The notes under the pieces: model-generated
Database searches by the model: none
What the model was told of the DNA's origin: nothing
Seen by the model: the letters and a program-made list of their open reading frames with translations, nothing else
In this document: piece after piece, positions 29,431-39,238 of the stretch
Layout: each line of letters begins with the position of its first letter
Numbering within the stretch: position 1 is the stretch's first letter
From: Lepidodermella squamata
Taxonomy: Eukaryota > Gastrotricha
Length of the DNA stretch: 64,000 bases
Assembly (NCBI GenBank): GCA_047495785.1
Contig: JBLDXI010000015.1
Coordinates: 3,844,001 to 3,908,000, forward strand
Direction of reading: 5' to 3'
Position numbers and translations under genes: made by a program

Positions 29431-31276
29431 ATGGCGGTGAGTCCTACTTAGGTCTCTTTTTTATCATCAATTAAATCTTTTCTTTTATTTCTCGGCCAGG
29501 CAGTGTCGAGATCGCTAGCTCTGGTCTGTTTAGTCTCGCTGGCGATAACATGCGCCAACGCACAGAGTGAGCAAATTTTAAGCTAGATTTTTTACAAATC
29601 GCCGCTTTTTTTCGACTCATCTAGAGTGTAACAGCGTGCCGCCGCCCGATGTCGCGCCTTCTGGCTGGGTTCTGTCGCGAATCAGCGCTGCTTTTTTGCA
29701 AATTTTCCGCGACGTGCGCATCCCATGCACTGGCTACATAACATCATGGCGCTTCAAGTCAAATACGGTTGACAAGAAAATGAAGCCATTTTTGTCCATT
29801 TGGCAGGTCAGTGGGCGCCTCCTCTCGCCCACTCTCACACTTGTCGGCACCAACGCCATCAATGGGCCGTTGAAGTCTTTAGGCCAGGACTGGTATGAGT
29901 ACCAAGTCCCTCCTCAAGACCAGATCTTCGTCGACTCTTCGAAAGACTTATTTCGAGGTAAGAATTATCATAAATATTTAGATAAAAATTAATTTTGATT
30001 TAATTTAGGAATTTTTTACTCCAACACATCGCAAAGCGACTATCTGGCAATTTACTACTTGGACAAATTGCGAATGACTGAAGTAAATTTCGCAACCGCG
30101 GCAGAATCGACAATCGTGGCGTACATGGGCCTCGAGGAGATCATCGCCAACACCATGGCCAATAACATGTCGATGAACTTCGATGCTGCTAAAATGATTT
30201 TCGACATGCGACAGCCTTATCTGCAGGCCTTCATCGGTTAGGAAATTAAATGATTATACGCATGATTTTTTTTTTTCATTTTTTTTCGTTCTAGATAACA
30301 CTGTTCCTATTTTCCCACTGCCTCAGCAAGCCACCAATGTTTCTGGGTCTGATATTCTGCCGTCACCTATTGACTACGTCGACCAACCCCCCGGTATCCC
30401 CGCCGATTCTAATCCGTTTATCGTTTTGATACCATCTACCACTCAAACTTCGAAATTAGGATTGCCATCAAGTACCACGACAACCGCGCCAACTACAACG
30501 ACCTCGAGGGCAACCAGGACAACCCGGACTACGACTACAACCACAACCACACCTGAGCCTACTACTACTACAACTACAACAACCACCCCCCAGCCTCCAC
30601 CACCCAGTGTAAGGACCACCGGTCGTCGCAGGCAAACCACAGCAGCGCCCACTACAGCAGCACCCACCACAGCAGCGCCTACAACTGCGGCGTATAACAG
30701 CGGAAAAGGTGCGTAAAACTGATCCTGTCCGAGTAATATTCGAAATTTTCGAATTATAGTCGTCTGCTTTGTGCCACCGCTTGTTGAAAATGCGGATTCA
30801 ACGACGGACCCAATCGGTTTTGCCGGCGAAAATGTGACATTCAAATGCGAATACGGTTACAAAATGATCGATTCGCCAGTTTATACTTGCAATCCCGACG
30901 GCTCGTGGTCTGGCTCTGGTAATTGCGGCAAAAGTTCAGCAGGTAAAATTCTGTAAAATTACGGCATTCGGTTGAGTTTTTTTGAAGTTTTTTTTCGAAT
31001 TTCCCTAATTTTAGCCATAAATTTAAAATGTATTCTATCTAAAATGTGAATGTAGCTTGTTACCTACCGGGCCCGGCTGCTGGTAACTGCGATATGGTGA
31101 AGCGGAAATGGTTTTTTAACAAGCGGCTCAAGCGTTGCGACTGGTTCTGGTGGGGCGGTTGCGGGGGAACCGCGAATCGTTTCGATACAGAAGAACAGTG
31201 CATGGAATTTTGTGGATTCTTGGTGTACCCAAGTCCGCTATTCATCTACTATAGCATCTATCAGCCAATTTACTAG
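29431..31276 (+). CDS. Secreted CCP-Kunitz family protein B
   Basis: Seven exons: 29431-29436, 29500-29566, 29625-29957, 30009-30236, 30295-30708, 30760-30942, 31056-31276 (483 residues). The first exon carries only two codons (ATG GCG) before a GTGAGT donor; exon 2 completes the signal peptide (SRSLALVCLVSLAITCANAQ). Residues about 25-212 form the shared unassigned domain with hallmark segments FLQIFRD, WRFKSNT, FLSIWQ, VGTNAI, IFYSNTSQSDYLAIYYLDKL, STIVAYMGL and YLQAFI. A Thr/Pro linker with TTAAP repeats follows, then a CCP module (about 352-406) and a Kunitz module (about 411-463, CYLPGPAAGNCDMVKRKW ... WWGGCGGTANRF). P1 is Asp, so trypsin inhibition is unlikely. All module boundaries are phase-1 introns, as expected for shuffled extracellular domains. 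Paralogue of the genes on either side. Confidence 0.88.
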
Positions 31277-32075
31277 CCGATGTAATGACTATTTATTTAT
31301 TTGAAAAATTATGTTTTGTAACTTCATGTGCGCGTGTGTGTTAACGTTTTAATCGCAGTTTTCACGTGAAGAAAATTCTTGTAAAAAAAAACATTTTGAT
31401 GATACTGATAAGACCGAAATCGCGAAAGGTCTTCTTGAAATAATGAGAAAAAGTAAAATGACTGCTACAAATGAGCAGCCAAGCGTTGCGATGATGATAG
31501 AGGTCGATTATCACGTTCGTCTTTCATCAGTTTGTACACCGCATATAACACGTGTAAAAACAACTTTTTCAAAAAATCAAGTGTTTTACAACGTTTTTTG
31601 AACGATAACTTGAGGCTATAAAAAGGTGTTCAGTTTATTACTCATCATCAATAGTCTCGCGCCGCTGGACACTTGTTGTATAATGTATGCACGGGGATGA
31701 GCAATTTTGCTAACAGCCACGAGATGAGAAAAGTGGTGAGTTAACGATCGTCGTGGCGACACTCATTTGCCGTTCCAGCCTGCCGTATACATCAACGAAA
31801 AAAACACAAAATAGACATATACATCATGGTTATATTATTATATAAAACGCCGATGAACGCGCACGTGTGCCGAAACCAGCCCCCTTAACCACTAAATGTT
31901 ATGACAAAAACATAGCGGCAACTAGCCGTTTCATCTCGAATTTTAATGGCTCTCGCTTGTATCCATCTTCATCGTAAAACATGATTTTATCTTGCCGCCA
32001 TTACGCTGACCATGCCCTTTAGCACTTAAGTTATTTCTAAGTATTAAGAAAGAGAATCATCACCGCAGCAGATAA
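31277..32075. other. Intergenic between Kunitz genes B and C
   Basis: About 800 bases hold the 3' end of gene B and the promoter of gene C. No exon or structured element was recognised. Confidence 0.55.
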
Positions 32076-33706
32076 ATGATGGTTGGTTTCTGCTTTTAAT
32101 CTCCCTGTAACTTTAAGCCTTTTATTTCATGTTTGGCAGGATAGCGGCCGGTTCATCCGATCTGGCTTTGTTCTGCTCTCTATTTTCGCTTCAGTTTCAT
32201 TGGGTCAGCAATGCTTCACGCCCTTTGCACAGGAGCCGGCGCCTCAGGGCTACATCTTGTCGAAAATGAGCGCCGCTTTCCTCCAGATTTTCAGGGACAA
32301 ATCGGTCAATTGCTCATCGGGAGCTGTCACGGTTTGCTAAAAAAACCGGTGTTTAACCTCGTTTCACTGCTGCATTCTCTCTTTCTTGATAGATGTGGCG
32401 GTTCAAGTCTAATTCGACAATGAGGTCGATGAAGCCTTATTTCTCTGTCTGGGAGCAGACCAGTGATGCGCCGCTGAAGTTTTCGCTGCTGGGTAGCAAC
32501 CCTGTCCCAGTTGACGTGAATTCCGAAGGCATGGAAACCTTTTCTTTCATGGTCCCAGAACAGAGCCGCATCGTTGTCGAAAATTCTGCTTCTCGAAAAA
32601 TCTTCTTAGGTAGAATTTTTCGGAAATTTTGAACCCGATAGGCTCAATTTCTTCTTGCACAGGAATATTTTACGACAGCGTTTCCCAGACTGATTACACG
32701 CAAATTTACTACCTCGATAAGTTGAGGCCGCAAGTTGGCGATCCTGGTTACGCCGCGTTGAAAAACTCGACCATCGTCGGCTATTTAACGTCAGCCGATG
32801 TTAGCCTTGCGATTGCGAATGGTAACTCGTTGCCATTCGACGCTGCTCGCATGGGCTACGACATGCGCGTTCCTTTCCTTCAGGCTGTGATCGGTAATCG
32901 CTAAGAAACATTTCCCAGATTGTTAAGGGGGCTAAATTTTAGAGCCTATCGTGCCGAAACCGCCGCCAACCCGGCCGACAATTAGAACAACCACGACTAC
33001 TACAACAGAAGCCCCTACTACTACTACTGTAAGTGAAGCGATTGCGCCTGAAACTACAACTACACGACAGCGACCAAGGCCTGTTAGAACTACCACCACT
33101 GAAGCGGCAAAAACAACGACGACTCAATCGCGCGGTAATTAAAATTTGTATTCGAGATGATGCCTATATAAGTCAATATATTTATTAGCCATCAAATGCG
33201 GTCCCCCTCCAGAAATCCCGAATGCTAACTACAAAAATTTCCCATACGGTCTGGATGGCGATGTTGCCATGTACAACTGCAACCAGGGTACTAAGATCAA
33301 ATTATCTGATTTTTTTTAAATTATACTCAAAATTTCATCAGGATACACTTGGATTTACCAAGAATCGCAAAACTACATCTGTAACGGACAGACCGGCATG
33401 TGGGAGGGCGATGGCTATTGCTCAGTCGCAACGGCCGCTTGCTACCTACCTTACTCGCCCGGCCCTTGCCTGTTCCCCGTGCAAAAGTGGTACTTTGACC
33501 GTAAAACTCGCACGTGCAAGTGGTTCTGGTTCGGTGGATGTGAAGGCACGGCGAACAGGTTCGACTCTGTCGAGCAGTGCGACCGGATCTGCGCTTCGCT
33601 GAAAAATGCACCGGAGACGAGCAGCAACATCCAGCCGGCGGCGGCTCCAGCGTCAACCGCCCAGGGCACCGATATGGGCGTCCCGGCTGGCTTGGCCCCA
33701 ATGTAA
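32076..33706 (+). CDS. Secreted CCP-Kunitz family protein C
   Basis: Seven exons: 32076-32081, 32140-32331, 32393-32609, 32663-32893, 32943-33134, 33189-33287, 33342-33706 (433 residues). As in gene B, the first exon is a two-codon piece (ATG ATG) spliced to the rest of the signal peptide (SGFVLLSIFASVSLGQQ). The unassigned domain (about 27-215) shares SKMSAAFLQIFRD, WRFKSNS, YFSVWEQ, LLGSN, GIFYDSVSQTDYTQIYYLDK, NSTIVGYL and PFLQAVI with its paralogues. A shorter Thr-rich linker is followed by a CCP module split by one intron (about 282-336) and a Kunitz module (about 341-395, CYLPYSPGPCLFPVQKWYFD ... FWFGGCEGTANRF) with Leu at P1. The Ala/Pro-rich C-terminal tail has no membrane segment. 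The Leu P1 would suit a chymotrypsin- or elastase-like target if inhibitory; that is inference. Confidence 0.88.
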
Positions 33707-33830
33707 ATCATAGGCGACGAGTCCAGCTGATTTTCGCGAAATCTGATGAAAAGTTTAAGTAATACCCTGTTGTATCGCCGCGCTTGTAAAATATTTTGCT
33801 TTAATGACGAACAAAAACCGGTTAGAACAA

Positions 33831-33836
33831 AATAAA
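33831..33836 (+). terminator. Poly(A) signal of Kunitz gene C
   Basis: A plus-strand AATAAA lies 125 bases past the gene C stop codon and 25 bases left of the opposing TMEM258 signal, so the two transcripts probably overlap at their tails. Confidence 0.55.
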
Positions 33837-33860
33837 GCCACTATACTTCACACAACCACT

Positions 33861-33866
33861 TTTATT
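33861..33866 (-). terminator. Poly(A) signal of TMEM258
   Basis: A minus-strand AATAAA lies about 230 bases past the TMEM258 stop codon, in convergent orientation to Kunitz gene C. Confidence 0.45.
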
Positions 33867-34095
33867 AACCAAAGTTCACCCGGAAACTGTCGACGAAAAT
33901 TGACTATAGATTGCTTCTTTTTTGGCATGCACAAGGCCCCGAAACCCGAGATACATTACAGTATTATCGTCCATTTCATGGCAATGAAGACTTGAACAGT
34001 TAGTTTTAACATACACAGATATCACTTATAATTAAATTCGGCTAGACAGTTTCGTTCAGCAGAGTAAAGCGATTGGAGCTGTATTTTTCATTCAT

Positions 34096-34384
34096 TCATA
34101 TGTAAATACCAACCCAGTTGCACAGGAACAAGGTGCCGAATCCGAGGAAGGCAGCTGATACCATTGAAATGCTGAGCTCCTTTTTCAGCTGACGGGTGTA
34201 CTTGTTCGAGGTGACTTCGTAGACGAAGAACCAGGTGGCGAAGAACGTGCCGATGGTCAGCAAAGTGATGGCAAGATGAGGGAAAATGGCCGGGTTGACA
34301 GGGCCAGCATAGCGGAACATCTCAACCTATAATATACACATAGGAAATGATTCGAATCAGAACGGTCACGTTGAAACTAACCAT
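34096..34384 (-). CDS. TMEM258: TMEM258 (oligosaccharyltransferase-associated membrane protein)
   Basis: Two exons: 34384-34382, which carries only the start ATG before a GTTAGT donor, and 34326-34096. They encode 77 residues, against 79 in human. The conserved core is unmistakable: [15 protein letters not shown], then a first membrane segment, [40 protein letters not shown] and the C-terminal [12 protein letters not shown]258 (Kuduk in flies) is a two-pass endoplasmic-reticulum protein of the oligosaccharyltransferase complex acting in N-glycosylation. The split one-codon first exon explains the short N-terminus (MVEMFRY). If exon 1 were wrong, translation could begin at the Met at 34320 with a loss of three residues. 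Confidence 0.95.
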
Positions 34385-34767
34385 GTTGATGCGAAATAAA
34401 TATTATAATAACCTAAACAAAAACAAAAATACTCATAGATTAGCAAGCCTGAAGATAGTGAGAACTTCCAACAAAATAGTTGAGTCTCATCACTTGTTGT
34501 GCACGCAGTAGGATTGTAAGGTGAGATCAATGAGTATTTCAAAGATTCTGTGATTAATTTTCAACGCTCCAAAAAGGCGAAGTTGGTTGATGCTGCCAAA
34601 TGAAAATATCTACAGCTTAGTAGTTAGCTTTTTGATTTGCACGAACTTTCGTGCAAGGCATTATAATTCCGAGAGACATTGGCAACTAACGAAATGTATA
34701 AGATGATTCGAAAAATTGTAGAAGAATTATTGATCATAATTGTCGGCTTTTTGTTTAGGCAATGAAG

Positions 34768-34850
34768 ATAACCCGATCGAGGAGTCGAACCTCCAACGAC
34801 TTCCGTTGCATCTCGAATTTACGAGATCAAGTTCGCTTAGGTTTGAAGAA
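34768..34850 (-). other. tRNA-like remnant (T arm, long variable arm, anticodon-like stem)
   Basis: Read on the minus strand, the segment shows an anticodon-arm-like hairpin (ATCTC ... GAGAT). Next comes a long variable-arm-like hairpin (CAACG GAAGT CGTTG), then a T arm (GAGG TTCGACT CCTC) with a canonical T loop. The 5' acceptor strand and D arm do not pair properly and the anticodon loop has eight bases, so this is not a functional tRNA by eye. It could be a tRNA-derived repeat fragment or a chance resemblance. Confidence 0.2.
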
Positions 34851-35125
34851 GGAATCACAAAGCCAGAAGCCAGCATTAATATAAGAGAAAATGATGTTCC
34901 AAGCAGCGTAATTCCAAAGGAGAATAATCGAATTTATATGAGGGAGTGCAAGTGGCACAACCGGGCAATTGTAGGAAGAAGTCAATGCTTATGTTAGAGG
35001 CAATTTAAAGGCACTCGGCTGAAAGGAGAAGTTACATCCATATCCCAATAGCATATTTGCAGCGATTCGAATCTAACAGAAGGGATGAAAATTTTTTGAA
35101 CTCGCCAATGCTGGTACTCAGAAGT

Positions 35126-35364
35126 AAGTAAACGCCTCCTCCAATTTCGTTGGTAGAACTGCGCTCTCAGAGGGCATCGCTCTCAGAGGGCTCCCTCTCA
35201 GATGGCTCAGAGGGCACCCCACCCCCAACCTAACCCTAACCCTAACCCCTAACCCTAAACCTAACCTTAGCCTTAATCTTGACCGCCTGATAGCGATCGC
35301 TCTGAGAGCGATGCCCTCTGAGAGCGCACTTCTACCAACGAAATTGGAAACGGCAAGTAAACGC
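35126..35364. mobile_element. MITE-like inverted-repeat element with flanking duplication
   Basis: Arms at 35140-35188 and 35300-35348 are inverted repeats matching at 48 of 49 positions (outer end TCCAATTTCGTTGGTAGAA). The unit is flanked by identical AAGTAAACGC at 35126-35135 and 35355-35364. A target-site duplication of 8-10 bases is what hAT-type transposases leave. The centre (about 35228-35268) is a CCCTAA-like tract. With no coding capacity in 209 bases it would be a non-autonomous element. Confidence 0.7.
35228..35268. repeat. CCCTAA telomere-like tract inside the MITE-like element
   Basis: Several consecutive CCTAAC, CCCTAAC and CCCCTAAC units resemble the TTAGGG-type animal telomere repeat on the opposite strand. 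Because the tract lies inside a transposable-element-like unit, it need not reflect a chromosome end or fusion. Confidence 0.6.
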
Positions 35365-36515
35365 AGCCAGCTCACAGCTTACAAGCCGCATAATTACTGA
35401 GAAAACCATCATGAAATGCATATGCTTAGATGATAATGATAGACGCAGCAATAAGCAACTTGCAAATTAAAGAAGAATTACCTGCGACCCGGTGTCTTCA
35501 GTAATAGGTTTTTATGGCAACTCACAATCAGCTGTCAATGGTCTATGGTCTGTGAAAACATGCCGATTACTGATTCGCAACCATAAGATCGTCAGCGATC
35601 CGAAGTATGAAGTTTGATTAGTATTATGGAATTTCACCGCATTCGCCGATAGCTAGCAGCTAGCTAACCATAGTTTTGTTTCATTTCGGAACACGGTACA
35701 TGGTGCAAGATGTCATAATGGAGAGGCGAGAAGCAATATTAAAAATAGGTAAAAAATACAGTACCATCCGCATTATTATCAAGAATAAGGGTCAGGGCTA
35801 AACTCTGAAGCGTTCAAAACAATAAGAATGCACTGTAAAGAATTCGGCACTTATGGTAATCGAAAATTCGTGTCGAGGCTCTTCAAACATGACTGCAAAA
35901 GATGCTGCAACTGGCATACCTACACGCAACACCTCAGTATAACGTCACATGTCACATCTGAGGGCTGTGGGCTGTGATTCGAAGCCTTTCCAAGTCCTAG
36001 AGAGACCGCGATTTCCGAAGAGCTACAACTTGCGTTTTGCGTTGCGCGATTTGTGCGATTTGTGCGCTACTTGGAATAGGTGAAGGTCAAATAAATGCCT
36101 TGAAATTTTGGCGGTTTTAATATTAAAACACTAATTTTAACATTTCAGATATATATTTAAAAGTATAACATCCAAATAGTAACTGCAGGAAAATTATTGC
36201 CGCCGAGTTCGCTCCGGCCAAGTTTCCCTCCGCATCTCCGCATCACTGGTCAGAATCCTCACTACTCTTTCATGCCAAAATCTACAGTAGCTTTGTGGGT
36301 CGTCTTTTCTATAATACTGACGTCGTCGCGAACTTAACCGCCTTCAAAAACGCACAAAACCTTGAAGGAAGCCCTCCGGCTGTTCCAGTTGAACTTCAAA
36401 AGATGAACTTTATAAGTTCAAGTTCATTAAAAGTTATTTCACCGCCCTACCGACAAAATAGTCGAAGGGAAAAGTAAGGAGATTTGTTCGAAAATAACAA
36501 GCTTGCAGAAGTATA

Positions 36516-36521
36516 TTTATT
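36516..36521 (-). terminator. Poly(A) signal of hexosaminidase A
   Basis: A minus-strand AATAAA lies about 215 bases past the stop codon of hexosaminidase A. Confidence 0.4.
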
Positions 36522-36732
36522 GTTGATCCCCAGTAACATTAACACAGCCTGCCGCGTCGCAACGCAAAACACAGAATTACTAGGCCAACTAAAAATAGTT
36601 TATACGCATCGAAGAATGCCAGGAAAGTATAGATCATGGTAATGTTTCATCAAACGTGCTTCTCAATGAAGTATTGACATCCCGTTTACCAGATGAAGAT
36701 TTCGGCGAAAGCGTAGTTCGGCTGGTTCAAGC

Positions 36733-38874
36733 TTACATTTTGGGCGATTTTCGCATCAGGCTACTTTTCGATTTGAAAAAATAGTTGGTGAAACACGTGC
36801 CTGGGCCACTCACAGGAGAAACTGAGAAGCCACGGCTGACAATGTTACAGACATAAAAGTAGCTTTCTTTAGATAAGACATAAGCCAATGAAAATTTACC
36901 TGATCATTCGGCATCGCTGCTCTTCAAGACGGCCTCCAGCATAAGCAAGGTTTGAAACATCTTTATTTGACCATAGTCGCTCAGCAGCAGCACATGCGCG
37001 TGGCCAAGTGATCTGCATTATGTTATGCTCATCAACGTATTCTCCCCACATGCAAGCCTCTCCACCTAACACTTTCGTTTCGTCTGCAACCAAAGTTTCA
37101 TTAAGCAGTTTTACTGGGTCGCATAGATAATGCGCCACCCAGTCTCCATATTCCAATTGATCCAAGTACCAACATGACGAGAAAATGGCTGAATATCCTC
37201 GTTCAGTTACGTTGAGAACAGCCGTTTGGTTATTTGTCCAAACATGAACAACAATACTTCGGTCGGCATTGCCATTCAGCGATATGCCCTCTTCCCAAAG
37301 GTAAATCTGTGGATCTTCTTCAGAAATAGATTTCCTTACACGCTTGAGGATTCTGACCAACCGTCTGTTAAAATATTTAACCAAGTCGTGCATAGATGTC
37401 TCGTTTAACGAGCCTTCTTCAATAATTTCACCCTGTTTCTTCTTCATGTTAACGAGCCATTTACGAATTTTAGGGTTACTCAACCAACAACTCATAGTGA
37501 CTTCATCGCCTCCAGCATGAAACAAGGGCGTATTTTTGAACAAAATAGATGTTTCTGTGAATATTCTCTCGATCACTTGATAAGTCTTCTCGTTTGTGGG
37601 ATCAAGAGGACCTAGGTCACCATTCGGTAGGTTGGTCACGTTGTCGTAGCATCTGGTGAGTATTTCCTCCGGCAAATGCCGCCACGAAAACACGTGGCCT
37701 GGCGTATCAATTTCAGGCATGACAGCTACTCCCCGAATCCGCGCAAATTCAACAATTTCAGCTACATCATTTTTCGTGAACATTTCCAACGGAGAGAAGG
37801 CAGCTTTACGAGCGAATTCTGGAAATGCTTCCAGTTCCAACGGAAAAGAATGGTCATCGCTGATGTGCCAGTGCAAAATATTGTACTTGTTCATAGCCAT
37901 TGCATCAATCATTTTGAATATCGCTGATTTTGGTAGGAAGTGTCGCGATGTGTCGATGAGCAGGCCGCGGTGCTTAAATCGAGGCCAATCTTCAATAACT
38001 GCAGCTCTGACCTTGTAGGAAATAACAGATTTGTCTATTAGATGTTCCTGGGCATAAGCACCATCGGTGAAAATCAGCTGAGAAAGTGTTTCCAGAGCAT
38101 GATTCACGCCCCAAACGTCCTCGGATGCGATGAAGATCCCAGCTTTCTCAACCAGCAATTTGTCTGCAGTTAAAAATGAAATCAGGTGTATACTATATAA
38201 ACAATTAGGGGTATCTGTTACATTTTTCATTTGACGAAGGAAGCGGATATTGCGTACAGTCACCAGTTACAGTAATAATCAATGTACTGAGCGCCTTATG
38301 AGTAAGGTTGATTTCGATGCCACTGACGCGATATTTTGGCTTGCCCATGTATATATCACCCGGGTGCAGCACTGGGTCTTTGATAGCTAAGGGTCTGGCG
38401 GATTTAAATAGAAGCTGCTGTTTGTAAAAGCGATCGACGATCGATTGAATCAGAGAATTACAACTTCCATCTTTTGTTTGGTAACTAAAAGCGAATTTCT
38501 TGGGCGAAATAGCGTAGAAAATATCCATTGGTTCATATTTTTGAGGAAGAGGCCATGGATCACTGATTGGGGCCTGAGAAAAGCGTATAGGGATTTGGAA
38601 ATACTCGTAGCTTGAGAACAAGAAAATGAGTAATGAAATAAATTAATTTGAATAATTAAGACTTGATGCCTTATTATTGAACTTACCCCGCCTTGAAGGC
38701 AGGATGCCATGGCGGTTCCAGTGGCTCCAGAATGGTAACGTTCCCCCACCGCAATTGGGCATCAAGCAGATCAAATTTGGCAGCATGCTGTTGGCTCCAA
38801 AGAGGAACTAACAAGTATAAGGAATTGAAAATAATAGTAAGTAGTAATAGTCCATAAGTCATTTTTCTGTACAT
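36733..38874 (-). CDS. HEX: GH20 beta-N-acetylhexosaminidase A, soluble form
   Basis: Four exons: 38874-38687, 38610-38222, 38163-36900, 36835-36733 (647 residues). A signal peptide (TYGLLLLTIIFNSLYLLVPL) precedes the N-terminal GH20b-like domain (PISDPWPLPQKY). The GH20 barrel has RGLLIDTSRHFLPKSAIFKM, NKYNILHWHISDDHSFPLEL, MPEIDTPGH, the catalytic pair in FHAGGDEV (Asp412-Glu413), and LGGEACMWGEYVDEHNI near the end. The enzyme removes terminal GlcNAc or GalNAc from glycans and glycolipids, in lysosomes or extracellularly. It lies 364 bases downstream of a close paralogue on the same strand with identical intron positions, so the pair arose by tandem duplication. It ends soon after the barrel (NYFFKSKSSLMRKSPKM), without the membrane anchor seen in the paralogue. 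Confidence 0.95.
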
Positions 38875-39157
38875 TTTTTAATTTATTGTACTATAATTAC
38901 TAAAGAAATTGACAAAGGAGATAAATGCTGCCATTATATTTATATATGACAGCTGAATCAACCATGGTTTTTCTTGAGGTATACATCTTTTAAGCTGGAA
39001 CTAAAAACCTTTGGAATATATTTTTTTTAAATAATTCAACGCTCTTAATCTGTTACAGCCTTTGTCGATTTAGCATTGGAAATTGGCCTCTGAAATGGTC
39101 CAATCGATGGACGTGGACAAAACGCAAAACTATGTAACACCATTTGCCGAAATGACA

Positions 39158-39163
39158 TTTTAT
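39158..39163 (-). terminator. Poly(A) signal of hexosaminidase B
   Basis: A minus-strand AATAAA lies about 75 bases past the stop codon of hexosaminidase B. Confidence 0.4.
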
Positions 39164-39238
39164 TAAAAATTATCGTTGAAACAAAATTATTATTATAACT
39201 ACTAAATGAATTAATTTCGAAAGAGCCGAGTGCGAGGT

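Larger units (their letters stand above)
34385..36732. other. Intergenic between TMEM258 and hexosaminidase A
   Basis: No exon is recognised. The stretch holds a degenerate tRNA-like segment near 34768-34850, an inverted-repeat element at 35126-35364, and otherwise unremarkable AT-rich DNA. An open frame at 36295-36477 has no similarity and lies next to the 3' end of hexosaminidase A. Confidence 0.55.

Noticed and set aside
35228-35268. Interpretation of the CCCTAA tract as a chromosome-end fusion point
   Set aside because: It lies wholly inside a flanked inverted-repeat element, which explains it more simply.
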